From: Ptychodera flava
Lineage: Eukaryota; Hemichordata; Enteropneusta; Ptychoderidae
Direction of reading: 5' to 3'
Assembly (NCBI RefSeq): GCF_041260155.1
Contig: NC_091928.1
Span: 32,214,888 to 32,278,887, forward strand
Length of the DNA stretch: 64,000 nt
Positions 48,571 through 60,344 of the stretch are shown here, one piece after another. The position numbers and the translations under genes were made by a program. The stretch's first letter is position 1. Every line of letters begins with the position of its first letter. The notes below the pieces were generated by a model. It did not search any database. It saw only the letters and a list, made by a program, of their open reading frames with translations, and was not told the origin of the DNA.

Positions 48571-49450
48571 GTAGTGAAGCTTCATTACGTATTCATGGTG
48601 ACCCCTGGCCAGCTGTCAATAACTTTGGGGGCTTTTGTCTTTTGGCCTGCTTTGCATATGCGTCGTTGGACACGACCTGCCAATCACCCAGGTAGTCAAT
48701 TAAACTATTCATTGACTGTTTACCGACCCAATTAACACTATCCAGCAGTATCAGTCATATTTTAATCGCGTGGCCCGGGTGGGCACAACGTAGGAACGCG
48801 TGTATTTCTGTGTGTACGTTTCACTTGTGGTGTTGTTTGTACCATCGTGTGTCCTTGTTTCACCTACAGCATTACCTTCAAGGTGACAGGCTTACTATTA
48901 ATGTTCAGTATCATTGCACCGAGTTCTGCCCACGGTGAAAACCACCTGTTTTGCCTACTAATTACTGCCCGTCGCTGCCCGTCCTGAATGTAGCCTATCT
49001 ATAGCTACAGTAATCACATAAATCATTTATCAGTTTTGATATATACTCCTAAATTGTAAGTTTGATCAAAATCGAGACCACATTCAAGGGCTATGCAGAC
49101 TGTCCATGTAAGCACACACAGTGACAAGAAGGCGGCAAACACCTACTCGCCAAGCACATCGAATCGGCGAAAAGAAGCATAAAAAGCTAGGCTTATCGCC
49201 AAAACAAACGCGCCAAGCGCTAACAAAAACCCATACCAAGCGGCCCTTTCAGGGCCACCAAATACTCCAAAAAGGGAACTACCAAAAAATACGATAAGAT
49301 GACATAGAACACACAAACACTTAAAAGAAATAACAAAAATCGTACACATAACAAACAACTGAACACAACATTAAATACAAAATAACAATCACAGTAACGT
49401 AACAGAAAACATGACCGTGGAAATAAATCAGCTATTTCCAAGAAAAGCCG
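48571..49450. other. Gene-free stretch
   Basis: No gene seen. A GGCCCGGGTGGGC-containing segment near 48770 is locally GC-rich. The sequence becomes A/C-rich towards the Penelope-like remnant. Confidence 0.4.
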
Positions 49451-49493
49451 ACAACAACATGAAATTCAACAACAACCTATCATCGCTCAAACT

Positions 49494-50330
49494 ATGAAAC
49501 TCCGAAAAATAGTATTAGGCAAAAGCCTTAAAATTCATTCGGACACCAACAAAACCAAACAGAATAAAACCACCTCAGGATTTCAACAAATAAAGTCGTA
49601 TAATGTGACTACGCTACATCGTGAGACACAATCGCAACAACACCAATTCAGAGAAAAGTCAAATTGGACTCCACGAACAACAAAAAAACAAAAACTTGAA
49701 AGCTATCTGAAGCTTCTAAACTCGCACTTCTAGAGATACCCTTTCAAACAAGGAAACAAAACATGTCGCGTGCCAAAAGAATCGCGATAAACCAGCTTGC
49801 AAACATTGGACAAATTTTGGGAAAATACCCTTCGACAAGGGTCGGTTTTTCGTTATTGTCAACACAAACGATTACGTACTCGAATGCGAAAGGCAATTAC
49901 GTAACACTCAGTATTATACACAACAAGCCAGAACAAACAGTAAACAAGTAAATGAACTATTAATTAAAATGTACGAGAACAAGCACATCAACCAGGATAC
50001 TTGTAAGTATCTTGATCCAATAAACATAAAATCCGTACCCCGCAGTGGTACTTATTGCCTAAAAATTCACAAACCTCCGCAAAATCTAAAAGACACACCA
50101 GTCAAAACAAACTTTACCGAAGTAAAGAAATATAGAACAAACAAACCGAACCACCGAACGGACTCACAACGTGACCAAAATTAATATACTTGCCTCGCTA
50201 ATCGGAAAGCAAGACCACTAAAATGCATTAAAATAAATTTTCACAACACAAACTAAGGAAAGAATCTACACTGCGACTGATGAGAAACCACACTCGGGTT
50301 CGAAACGCAAGCGTCAAAGGGCGACTCTAT
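49494..50330 (+). mobile_element. Penelope-like retroelement fragment
   Basis: Around 49830-49890 the translation reads DKGRFFVIVNTNDYVLECER, the ADKGxxVVVxNxxDYxxEcxRQL motif of Penelope-like reverse transcriptases. After it come LLIKMYENKHINQDTCKYLDP and, near 50037-50075, PRSGTYCLKIHKP (family: fYxLPKIHKP). The frame changes between these pieces and the palm YADD region is absent, so it is a decayed fragment. Its downstream part (50270-50320) has GCGACTGATGAGAAACC, then GGTTCGAAACGC, like the 3' tails of such elements. Confidence 0.75.
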
Positions 50331-51616
50331 CAACTTTTGTAACAACATAGGTCCGGCTGCGTCTCACCATAAGCTTTCCCCACACAAACAAAACATTACC
50401 GTACACACTAATCCAAACTTCTCTACAAATATCCAAAGCGAAACAAACATTTCATTAACACAAACAATCGGATAAGAATGTAGGAACACATTTTCGAAAC
50501 GAATCAAACACAAACTCGACACAAAAACATTTAGGATAGTTAGGTGGGGAGCCTGTTTCACATTTTTTACATCTCGCTATAGTGTCTATGATTCTAAAAA
50601 TAAAATCATCTGCCACTTTTTCTGTATACGCGGTTTGGCAAAACTCATCTCTTCAATCGAAAGTCGGGCGATTTCATGGTTCTTTGGGGCACTTAAGTGT
50701 ACGTCGAGCTTAAGGAATGTAGTTACATTCGCGATGTTTTATTCGAAAATTATTTATTCCTTCAAGGGCAAATGCACATAATTTATGCTGTTGGAAATAC
50801 TGGCCGCTCATAAACAAGACAATAAACTCAATATATGTGCATTTTTACTTATATTGTCAAAGTACCACCGACACCCACAAAAAACCAAATGGTTCAGTCC
50901 AGGTATTTGCAACTCTGCCATCCGACTGGTCAACAGGAAATCAACCATAGGTGTCTTTTGGCACGCGTATACGCCAGTCACCTAGGCGACGGTAATCTGC
51001 ACCACTTATCACCATCGGGAAGGTACTCCTCCTCATATACCACTGGTGATCCCACCCTCAAGGCACTGCGTCATTCGACCAAGCATTGTTATTGTAATTT
51101 CCTGCATAAAATTAACAGCGAGGTCAACCGGTCAAACTCTCTCGGCATTTTCTCTCATGTCTTTCATATTTCGGATCAAGAGTATATTATCTTGACTTTA
51201 ATCGAGCACCTTTGAAATCATTGATAGATTTTAGATAATCTTCACATTGTAGCTTGTTTTCAAATCATTGATAGCAAGCTAAGGGTGGAGGCTCCGGGTG
51301 AACAAGCTAGATATCTTTCACTCTCTGGACGTAACTCAAGAAGATTCAAATTGGCATTCACACCTACAGTATTTTGATTTTTAGCGTTACGAGAAATACT
51401 TGAAGATTTCTCCTAAGAAGCTTCCCCAAAATCCTTAATGGCTTTACTGAGCATCCTTTGGAATCCTTCAAATTTTTGTTTCTAGAGTTTCGAACTTCAC
51501 TGCAAGAGGTTCGCTACGGGGTTCCCGCAGCAAGGCACTGCCTGATCCTGTGATTGGATGAAGCTTCATTTCAGCAGTTAGGTAAAGATTAACACAAAAA
51601 TAAAGACTGTCAATAC
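50331..51616. other. Gene-free stretch downstream of the TRIM-RanBD1 exons
   Basis: Contains a weak LINE-like segment at about 51060-51215 (plus strand). The expected second half of the RanBD1 domain was looked for on the minus strand here and not recognised. Confidence 0.4.
51060..51215 (+). mobile_element. Possible LINE C-terminal fragment
   Basis: The translation contains NRSNSLGIFSH, nearly the same as NRSNSLGIFRH in the LINE fragment at 48.5 kb, followed by a degraded Cys/His region ending IEHL. Opposite strand to the 48-kb copy. Confidence 0.45.
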
Positions 51617-51927
51617 CGGCTCCTTCCTCATGAGTATCCTTACTTTACCTGTCTTTCTGTGTTTTAGCATTTTAATATCACCAATGCAATGATCTTTCCA
51701 CTGTGATGTAGCCCTATCAAACAGGTACAATTTGGCCCGCGCAGAATATAGTTCATCTTCCCCTTCTTCACCAGTTATTACATTCACGGTCTTTTGGAGT
51801 GCTACAGTTGGCTTACAGTGGATGTCATCACTTGGACCAGCTGCTCCGTCTTCATCCGTGGAATCCCGTGGTTGGGAAGGAGATTCTAACAACTGGCTGC
51901 CTGCTCCCTTAAATTGAGATGAAGGGC
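51617..51927 (-). CDS. Ran-binding domain (RanBD1) exon, joined to the TRIM exon upstream
   Basis: A strong acceptor (pyrimidine tract ending CCACCTTTTAG) opens at 51927. The frame has about 40 acidic/Ser-rich linker residues and then NVITGEEGEDELYSARAKLY, LFDRATSQWKDHCIGDIKML, KHRKTGKVRILMRKE. This matches the first half of RanBD1 in RanBP1/RanBP2 (TGEEdE, RAKLfRFD, WKERGxGdvKxLkHkxTGKxRlLMRR). RanBD1 binds Ran-GTP in nuclear transport. The exon ends at a GTATTG donor-like site at 51617 at a codon boundary; the second half of the domain (ICANH onward) was not found. It needs one base from the preceding exon, exactly what the TRIM exon supplies. Confidence 0.8.
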
Positions 51928-53033
51928 CTAAAAGGTGGGGACAAAGGAGAGAGTTCTTGTATGAGTATATGCTGGAGAATATTAAAAAAACACATTGTCA
52001 ATAATACTGCGATCCTATTTGATCACCATAAACTGTATAGATATGACTTATATCTTTATTGAGCAAAGTCAGTGAGTATGACACACCTCGTATCTTACTA
52101 AGAAGTCACGTTTGAATATCTTTATTGGATATAGTCAAACTAATATATCAGTAGTTTTGCTGTCATTTTGAACAAACAACCAGGAATATACTGTGAAAGT
52201 TGAAGATCACATTTGAGAGTCATAAATATATCAGTCTGATTTGATTATAATATTCTGAAGATAATATTGATAATTCTCAAAGAAACCGAATGAAAATGAT
52301 TTAAGGAATTAATTGCCTCAAAGTTTGTGATAAAACTTAAAAACAGTGAATAGTCAGAATACACATACAAACATTCTTCAAAACAGCTGACATTATTTTT
52401 CTTTACTGACCCCTTCAACTGACAGAGCAAAGTTTCAGCTATTATTTAGTAAGATGGCACTTAATTATATTAAGCTGCATTTCTGTAAGAATTATGCAAT
52501 ACGTGCACACAAATGTCCAATCACCTTGCAGGACTACCTTTCAAGATAAATAGCTAGCTTTTCCATCTCTTGACGAAACTTGGCATCTCGAAACCAAATG
52601 CTTTAATTTGTGAATGGTGTGAAAGGATGTCATGACTGACTGACATGATGACTGAGAGATACCGAGAAAAGGTGGCAGGAAATATGAAATATGTGAACTA
52701 TAGCACCTGGCACTGATTGGATTTGCTAAATTCATGAACATCTATGAGAGGACACACACACACACATATATACCCGGTATATATACAGAATTGTGTCAAA
52801 TGTGATTTGTCAATCTAATGATGTTTTTTTGTTTTTTTGACACCGAAAATGATTTATTGTAATCTTGGCTCATGTTTTCAAATGAAATTTGCCATCACTA
52901 TTATCTTTTGGTATTATATGTTCTTATATTTTATCGGGATTTGTTATTACAGCATAAACTATTAGGGCATGTATGACGCTATCTCTGTTTTTTGAAGTGA
53001 TGTTTAAGTCTTCATTCATGCGAAAATACTCAC
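51928..53033 (-). other. Inferred intron between the TRIM and RanBD1 exons
   Basis: 1106 bp, GTGAGT donor and CTTTTAG acceptor with a 25-nt pyrimidine tract. Splicing gives T+GC (Cys374). It contains a short CA/TA repeat near 52750-52780 and no recognised exon. Additional small exons cannot be excluded. Confidence 0.6.
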
Positions 53034-54153
53034 AATTATTGACCACTTTGCGTGCAGATGTATGGACAACACCAATGGTCTTCGTTTTACAGAAATCAAC
53101 AGATGGTTGAAACTCCATGTTGTCAGTCTCGACAGGATCCGTTTTTGTTCCCACTCTCAGTAATTCTTCCATTTGAGCTGAAATTCCTGTCTTGGCTGAC
53201 ATCAACTGTGCGGCATTTCCATAATGCATCAGTCTTTCTGCATACTCTCTTGCATATGACATGTCACTTTCTCTGCACTCCAATTCTTTCAGCTGTGCGT
53301 TTAAGTTTACTTTCCTTTTGTCATACTCGTCTTTCAATTCTTGGAGAAGTTTATCACCATTTTCACGTATCATTCGAGTGACGTCATCGATTGTTTTCTG
53401 GATGTGCTGTTTCATGCTCTCTTCGTCTGCTTGGTAGCAGCCATCGAGAGATTTCACCACTTCGGTGACGACAGCTCTGCCTTCATTGAGTGCAACTTCT
53501 TTCGCTTTTACTCGGTCGATCATATCCTCCAAATATTCACTGAAGCCATGGGCAGCATCTTTTAAGTATATGTAACTGTGTTCTGGTCTCGCATGATCTA
53601 ATGCTGCACACTTATAACAGATTGCTATCTCACACGTATCACAGTACAAGTCCACCTGATTGTCTGAGTGACGGGTGCAGTACACCGGAGGCTGCAAAGA
53701 GGCGGGGTCATCGGACTTTGCTACTTCATATTCTTCCAAGGTCATCAAATGGTGAGATCGTGAGATGCGTAATCGCGAATGGGGAATAGCGCAGTTATTA
53801 CACATGTCTACTCCACACTCCAGACAATGTTTTACGCTCTCGGCCTGTTCACATCCTTCACACACTCTGGCATATGCAAAAGTCTCTTCTCGTTTTCTGA
53901 CAATTTCAACCAATTCGTTGATAAACAAATTGGCACCAATACCTGCCACGCCGGTACCCGGAAGTTGGTGTGAACGTCGACATATTGGACAGGTTATCGT
54001 CCCTCCTTCCTCTGCCAGCTTATCAAGACACGGCTCACAGAAGCTGTGAAGACACGGCAGCAGTTTTGCATTCTTGTACCGCTCTGAGCAAATGATACAA
54101 GACAAAAAATTGTCGTCAATTTCCTCCAGGAACGTTGCCTTTTTTGCCGCCAT
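53034..54153 (-). CDS. TRIM-family RING/B-box/coiled-coil E3 ligase exon
   Basis: Start ATG at 54153; 373 codons plus one base to a consensus donor GTGAGT at 53033. RING: C19, C22, C34, H36, C39, C42, C55, C58. B-box 1: C98, C101, C110, C113, C118, C121, H125 and a His at 134/135. B-box 2: C159, H162, C171, C174, C182, H187, H192. Coiled coil roughly 205-330. This is the tripartite motif of ubiquitin E3 ligases. Past the donor the frame runs on as intron-like sequence to a stop near 52924. No NHL, filamin or SPRY domain follows; the next supported exon on this strand encodes RanBD1 (51617-51927) in matching phase. All zinc ligands are present, so the exon looks functional. Confidence 0.93.
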
Positions 54154-55185
54154 TGATATCTCGCGGGTGATATCTCAAGCAATGCAGCTCCAGTCGAATC
54201 CAGCAGCTGAACCAAAGTCTTTCTCTGTGCCCACAGAATAACGCCCTCTACGCTAAACTTGAGGACGCACTTTGTCAACAGCAGACAGTTCAATATCTTG
54301 TAAATGACGAAAATATACCTATCCACGCTTTAACATAAAGACGAAACATGCTGAAAAGCAAATATCTGAAATATTTATTTGTGCATAGCTTTACTTACCG
54401 CATTGCATCTTTTTTTATTTACATTTTATTTATATTTTAGTGTTTTTCAGCAGAATAGTCGTAGTGTATGGCAAAGATGCAATCGAAATACGATTGAAAT
54501 AGCAATTATAATTATTAGCATAAGATGACCTGATAACAATGAAAAAGTACAGCTGTCTATGCACGACCTTCAAGTTAGGGGCTATCCGTATCCTTCCATA
54601 TCAGATCTATCGGCGCGAAAATCCAATATCTTCGATCACCTGCCGGTTAATTCTTCATTGTAGCAAAAATAACTCCTCGTACAAAAAAGTTATGGTAATA
54701 GATTTCTCGGTTGGCGGATGGGTATTTTTACTAAAAAGCGGGCGGAGGAATTTCCTTCTCTCAAAAAGGAACGATTGGTAGGGTGTATATGATTCGGTTG
54801 TTTTCGAGAGCTTGCCGATTAGCACTGAAAAAGCATCGGGCAACGGGCAATTGTCCGAAGGCTGTAAGCTGAGAGTTGGGAAACTACAAGCTACGAGTGT
54901 GCTGGTAGGGAAAGGGGAAAATATCAGGCAGAATGGGAAAATTATAAAATTATAACGCGAGCTCGAGGCCAGAGCAATTACGAAAAATTTTTCATTTTCT
55001 CCTCGCCGCGAATTTAACGTTGTTGAAAATACGAAAGAATAGCACATCTATATATGTTCAAATTCCCGATTTCTAAAACTCAGCTGGTTTGCTGCATTCG
55101 GTTCGACAATTTCATAGCTTTGAACTTCTCGTTAAATGTGTACTTCGCTATGATGGGAGTATCTTCGCTCGGCCCTTTTGACTTG

Positions 55186-55243
<58 letters not shown>

Positions 55244-56064
55244 CTTACTGATTTCGCCAGAGAGGAACCGTTGTAAGAAGCTACACCTAATGATAATTGC
55301 TTACCACCGTACGATATTCATTCCTCAGATACGATATCTAAGAAGTAGGTCCTCTTCACTGACTTATAGGCAACTTTGATTCAATGCAGCTAACTTTGAT
55401 TCTGTCGTGAGGAGACCGTAATATAAAGAAACCAATGCTAACACGATTGGAAATATTTTGGGTTTATAGGATTTTGAAAAGTTTGTCAAAAATTATTGAA
55501 AAATAAGGCACCAGACCATAATTTGTTGCTACAGACTAAGGTAAATTTCTTAATTTTGTTCAATCTACTTGGCAACAAAGTTAAGTTAACTGCTTTTTAC
55601 TAAATCTAGTCAAATTTGCTTTTTTGCAAATGTAAATACAGTGAAATAAACAAAAAATTTGCAAACTGTACTTATCATATAATTCTGCAGAATGTTTTGA
55701 ATCTTACAAATTTTGATCCTTTACCTGTTTTTGATATATCACGGTTGTCAAATTGCGATTTTTCGAACAGTTATAACAACTACTTTGTTTGACTGCTGAT
55801 AGTACATTGTAAACTCTCCTATTTTGCTAAACTGTCATTTTCATTGTGTGGTAGATGTTCAGAAAACTAAGGTATTTCATACTTTTGATGTTAGTACCTC
55901 AATAAGGCAAAGTAAAATAGTTAAAATTGTATTTTTTTATTCTATCTACTTAAAAATACAAGGAGTTCAAGTAGCTGGTGAAATATTTGTATTAAAAAGA
56001 TATTTTGAAATTGAAAAGTTGAAAATGTCTAAAAATTGTTCATGACAACACTACCTTATATTTT
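54154..56064. other. Upstream region of the TRIM gene and gene-free stretch
   Basis: 54154-54330 is the probable promoter/5' leader of the minus-strand TRIM gene; no TATA box is obvious. The rest has no supported coding region and includes the TA microsatellite at 55190. Confidence 0.45.
55190..55241. repeat. (TA)n microsatellite
   Basis: About 50 bp of uninterrupted TA. Confidence 0.95.
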
Positions 56065-56284
56065 CAAGGCCACCTTGAACATGACCCTCTATTTTTCAAG
56101 GCCACCTTGGACATGACCCTCTATTTTTCAGGGCCACCTTGGACATGACCCTCTATTTTTCAAGGCCACCTTGAACATGACCCTCTATTTTTCAAGGCCA
56201 CCTTGGACATGACCCTCTATTTTTCAAGGCCACCTTGGACATGACCCTCTATTTTTCAGGGCCACCTTGGACATGACCCTCTAT
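56065..56284 (+). repeat. 32-bp tandem repeat, ~7 units
   Basis: Unit: CAAGGCCACCTTGGACATGA followed by CCCTCTATTTTT. Units differ only at GAAC/GGAC and AAGG/AGGG, in an alternating pattern that suggests higher-order (multi-unit) duplication. The CAAGGCCACCTTG core is nearly palindromic. Confidence 0.95.
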
Positions 56285-58609
56285 TTTCTCAAATTACCAA
56301 AACTTGGGGAATGGACAAAAAAATAATGACAATTTCAAAGAAAACAATAGGATCTGTCATTTTGAAATGGTAGAAATCTATTTATTGTGCAAATTTATCA
56401 AAAGTGTCGGGTACCCTATAGCTGAAAGTTACAATATTACAGATTACCCTTAAAAACATGTGAATTGCAAAAATAGAAGAGTAGATGAGCTTAAATTTAC
56501 TGAATAAACCAATATTACTACAATATCCTATTATCCCAAAATATTTCCAATCGTGTTCAATGCTTTTTAAGGTAGAATGGGCCACGGGAACTCATATTGG
56601 GACTCTTTTACAGTATGGTTTCGGTCTACCACTTTTATATACTCATTGTGAAGCTCATTGACAAATAAATTTTTCACAGGGTTATTTTTGTGAAAATCGA
56701 AAAACTTTTCTTTTTCGCTTTACAGTTAACACTATGAAAGGGCTGGCGGACATTTTAAAATGTCGGTAAATAATCGGATTATTTGTTTCTCTTGTCCGGA
56801 AGGTTGCACCAGAGCCCTGATGTTTAATCTTAATTTTGAAAGGGAATGGTTTAAAGTTTCCTTGAGGAAAATTTCAGCAAAAGTTACGCAAGGGAGTTGC
56901 TCAAAATGTTGAAAGAGAGAGAAGGCGGTTACTCAATTTTTGTTGCAACATAAATTTAAACTTCTCTCAGATTGCACCATGGCACACATCATTTTCTCAA
57001 AACTTTCAATACGAGACGGGTACACCCCCTCTCGTGTTCTCCCCTTTTGGTGTTCAAACAGTTTTACTAGTAGAGAGACAAATTGAAACACCTCTCAGAT
57101 TGCACCAGACTGCACCATTGTACGTATCAATTCCTCAATTTTTTTCAAAGGATCTAGATCTAGGGCAAAATTGATCTGTTGTGAAGTCATCCTTTATTAT
57201 CATATATTTATATTTATATTATCATATATTTTATAATTGTGGAAATTACATGGCTGGCGAGGTTGCAAACAAATAATGAATGGATTAAAAATTAAAATAC
57301 TGACTCTGACTGTTGATCCTCTGATCATATCGTTTACAGAAATGTGAGATTTTGCAAATGACACAAGAAGGTCGCCGATTTTCCACTCCTGCATATTATT
57401 TTGTCTTCCATCTCTGGCAAACTGAGAACAGGTTTTACCAAATGTATTGTCATTGCGCTGTTGTTGAATATTGTGACTCAAACACTGATCATGCAGAAAA
57501 TCATTAAATATAATAAAAATATCAGTGTTTAATGTCATTTTCAAACAGTTTTACCGCATGAAAAAATAAATTGAAATACCTCTCACAGAGACTGCACCAT
57601 GCTGCACCATTGCACACATAAATTTCTCAAAATTTTCTACGCAAAAGGGGACACCCGCTCTGACACTTCCCCCCTCAGCTCCTTGCGTGTTCTACCAGTA
57701 CCTTCAAATTCAGCCCTGTCAGATATCCTAGTGAAAAGCATGTCATGATATCCAAATCAAACAATACTGTACGGTTGGATATTGGTTATAGCGTGGGCTT
57801 TTATATCTATATTTTGTAGTAAATTTGAATTTTTAATTTTTTGGTTTCACCTTTTTCAGGAATATTATCCTTGTATTACGTCATTATTAGTACAGTGTCT
57901 TACTGTATAAATACTCATATAGTATTCTTTCTAAGATTTAAGCTTTGAACACAGGGTATTGCAAGCAATATTCGTCTAGAAGTTAAGAAATGATCAATAA
58001 ATGTCATGTATCAAACTTTTTTTTCATTATACAAGCCTTAACTGCGTCTAGTGTGTGCCTATTACTATACCCTAGCTATTTGTGTATAGTATTTTAACGA
58101 AAACAGTCCATAATCTGTTAATTGCCCTCCCTAATCCCCTTCAAATTTGGTCTCCCGATCACCAACGCGAGGGCCAGGGGGAGGGGGTTTATCCACAGGC
58201 ACTCCTTAGCTGGTAGTCTGCCAAGTAGATCGATTTCGGCTCGATATATCGATCCCGTAGTCGATATGCCCGCCACTGCAACCTAAATACTGACAAGGTG
58301 TGCAACAGAACCACTCAAAAAACACACGACTAGGGTTTTTAACTGGCCGTGTGCTACCACAAAACAATCAAAACTAAAACACCTATATACCTTGTTGGAT
58401 CAGAAATTTAACCACCTTCTCGAAAATCACGCCGATGAACGCGTTACTTGCATCGTCTTGAAGAAATCGGGCGTTTTTTGAGGCCAAACGTAGTGAAACA
58501 CGGTCCACAGAACGATTCTACCATATGACGTAATTTATGATTTTAAAGGTTTTTAGTATTGCTTTATTTTTGTTACTTTTACAAATACGTATATTGATAT
58601 TAAACTTTA
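56285..58609. other. Gene-free stretch
   Basis: Includes the interspersed repeat at 56393-56570 and three loosely related segments with CTCTCAGATTGCACCA / TTGCACACATAAATTTCTC (about 56955, 57090 and 57580) that form a diverged dispersed repeat. No coding region supported. Confidence 0.45.
56393..56570 (+). repeat. Interspersed repeat, copy 2
   Basis: Partner of 46060-46215; shared blocks AAAAGTGT.GGGT.CCCTATAG, ACAATATTA.A.ATTAC and TTCCAATCGTGTT.AATG. Confidence 0.65.
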
Positions 58610-58766
58610 AGTGGGGGGGGGGGGTCAGTCAAAATTTAAAATTCTGTGTTCGGGAAGGGGGTTACTCAAATTCATCATGGTTGGCAGGGGGGTTTTACTC
58701 GAAATTTCGGAGGTTCCGATGAAATTCCTCCGACTTCCCCCCAGGCCATAAATAATGATGGCTCCC
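58610..58766. mobile_element. PIF-type MITE, copy 4 (one end only)
   Basis: Right end is the complement of GGGAGCCATCATTATTTATGG, followed by TAA (58767-58769). Carries the same GTTACTC and CATGGTTGGCAGGGGGG blocks as the other copies. The left part starts at a G-run. Confidence 0.82.
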
Positions 58767-58816
58767 TAATATAGCCAGGCAATGCAAGGAACTATGTACC
58801 AAAGGTAATCTCCTAA

Positions 58817-58932
58817 AAATCAGAAGTAAAGTACGGCGACCTCTATACTGACGCCGTATTCTTGTGTAGTGAGAGGCGACAGCAAGAGAATATCGCGTAA
58901 GTATAGACGTCACCGTACTCTACATCTGATTT
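58817..58932. mobile_element. Foldback MITE, second copy of the 23550 family
   Basis: AAATCAGAAGTAAAGTACGG pairs with the complement of the right end (ACTCTACATCTGATTT). The spacer GTAGTGAGAGGCGACAGC is the reverse complement, with one difference, of the spacer in 23550-23707. No clear target duplication. Confidence 0.68.
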
Positions 58933-60062
58933 GTGCCGAGGTAGTACTATGTGACCATTTGCTCGACATCAGGCGGGTAAATGGTGTCCTGCCTCGAGGG
59001 TACATAGTCCTTTCTATGTCTCTATACATGCTTGTCTTACCGAGTTTTCACCCCAAATGTTTGGGTTTATTTGCAATTGACAATCATATGCTTTACTGCC
59101 ACGTTATACGAAAATCCATCATCGAACTGCGCATTGATATATTTAAATCACTGTTTACAGTTTATCGATTTTTCATGCGTACTTTTCTGAAATCTGGATT
59201 TCCCATGTAAGATATATTATTTGAAATTTTTAAATCCTGAAGCTGTCAAATATTTCCGGTCCACTTTCAGTCAAATGATGACTGCGCGGCCCGCGAGGTC
59301 ATCAACAAGTTACCAATGAGTCCTGTGGAGCGCATGACGTTCGATATAGGAGCATATAACAAACGTCGTTAATGACTGATTTGTGATTTTTAAGTTTTGA
59401 CGAAAATTATTTTGTCCAACAACAGTAACGTTAATCTACAAACTGTACACAACACCTTGTGTCGTTGCCAAGGTTCATAATACCTTTAATTCAACATTTG
59501 TAATGGACATATAAAATGTATACTTGTTTTATTGAAAAAAGTTAGAGCTATTATATCTCTGATCTCTCTGTTTTCAATGCACAGCAGAAGTTAAGTCGAT
59601 GTTCGACACTCAGCGGAGAAAAGTTTGTAAACGTAGTGACCAAAAATTTCCAAAGGACAATCGAATTCGGGAGGTACCAGTTAACTCGCACCAAAAACAA
59701 AATAAGAAAATATTTTTCCAGCGAATTGGCAGTATGTACTAAATCTACACTGAATCGATTTAGAACTTTCAACGAAATGCTAGAGGTGAGCATGTCGGTC
59801 GACAGTGGCGCACTGTGACACTGAATTGAACTACGTACAAGTTCAGACTGTCGGAGCTTGTCCAGTAATGGCCACATGTGGCGCTCTTCAAAAGAATGTG
59901 ACATAACGTTTGACAACAAACAGCTTGTACGCGCCACAGTATGCAGAGGAGAGCTGGCACCGCCCATTTGCTGGACACTGTCGGAGGCAGTGACACGATG
60001 ATATGACGCATGGTACCTGAACTTGTCGATACCACCACACACTACAGGTACGCCGACTGACA
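58933..60062. other. Upstream region of the 60-kb gene
   Basis: No domain seen. A minus-strand open stretch of 173 codons (59551-60072) overlaps the putative promoter and gene start. It has no recognisable features and is judged fortuitous. A single mariner-like end (TACCAGTTAACTCGC) is at about 59675. Confidence 0.4.
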
Positions 60063-60344
60063 ATGACAGCATTCCTAAGGTCTAGCTCTAGACATCTTTC
60101 TTACGTTTCTGCGTTCAGTGTCCGAACCCTCAGCAACATTCGCAGGGAAACACTCTCTCTACGGTTAGCTTACTCTTCAGGTAGCACGGGGTCAAAAGAG
60201 AAGGCGTCTTGGGATCTTCCGGATTACAACACAGACGTAAACACTCACCAACACAAACTCAAGCGACCGGAAAAACCGCCACCGAAGGTACCCAGGGCAA
60301 GACCAACATGGAAGGGAATACGAGATCTCGAGGCAAGGGCTAAG
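60063..60344 (+). CDS. First coding exon of a host gene, mitochondrial-type presequence
   Basis: ATG at 60063 with A at -3; 94 codons to a GTAAGA donor at 60345 (phase 0). Residues 1-40 (MTAFLRSSSRHLSYVSAFSV, then RTLSNIRRETLSLRL) are rich in Arg/Ser/Leu and almost free of acidic residues, the pattern of a mitochondrial targeting peptide. A hydrophilic Pro/Lys-rich linker follows (KRPEKPPPKVPRARP). With exon 2 it forms a continuous helical, charged segment. I do not recognise the family. Sites, phase and composition support a real gene. Confidence 0.75.

Noticed and set aside
49143-49441. Hydrophobic minus-strand frames resembling membrane segments
   Set aside because: Complement of an A/C-rich stretch, which yields Phe/Leu/Val-rich codons by composition; the Penelope-like signal is on the other strand.
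50281-50320. GGTTCGAAAC, possible tRNA T-arm
   Set aside because: No A-box or cloverleaf around it; fits the 3' part of the Penelope-like fragment.
59551-60072. 173-codon minus-strand open frame overlapping the 60-kb gene start
   Set aside because: No recognisable domain, no splice or promoter support, overlaps the supported first exon; probably chance.
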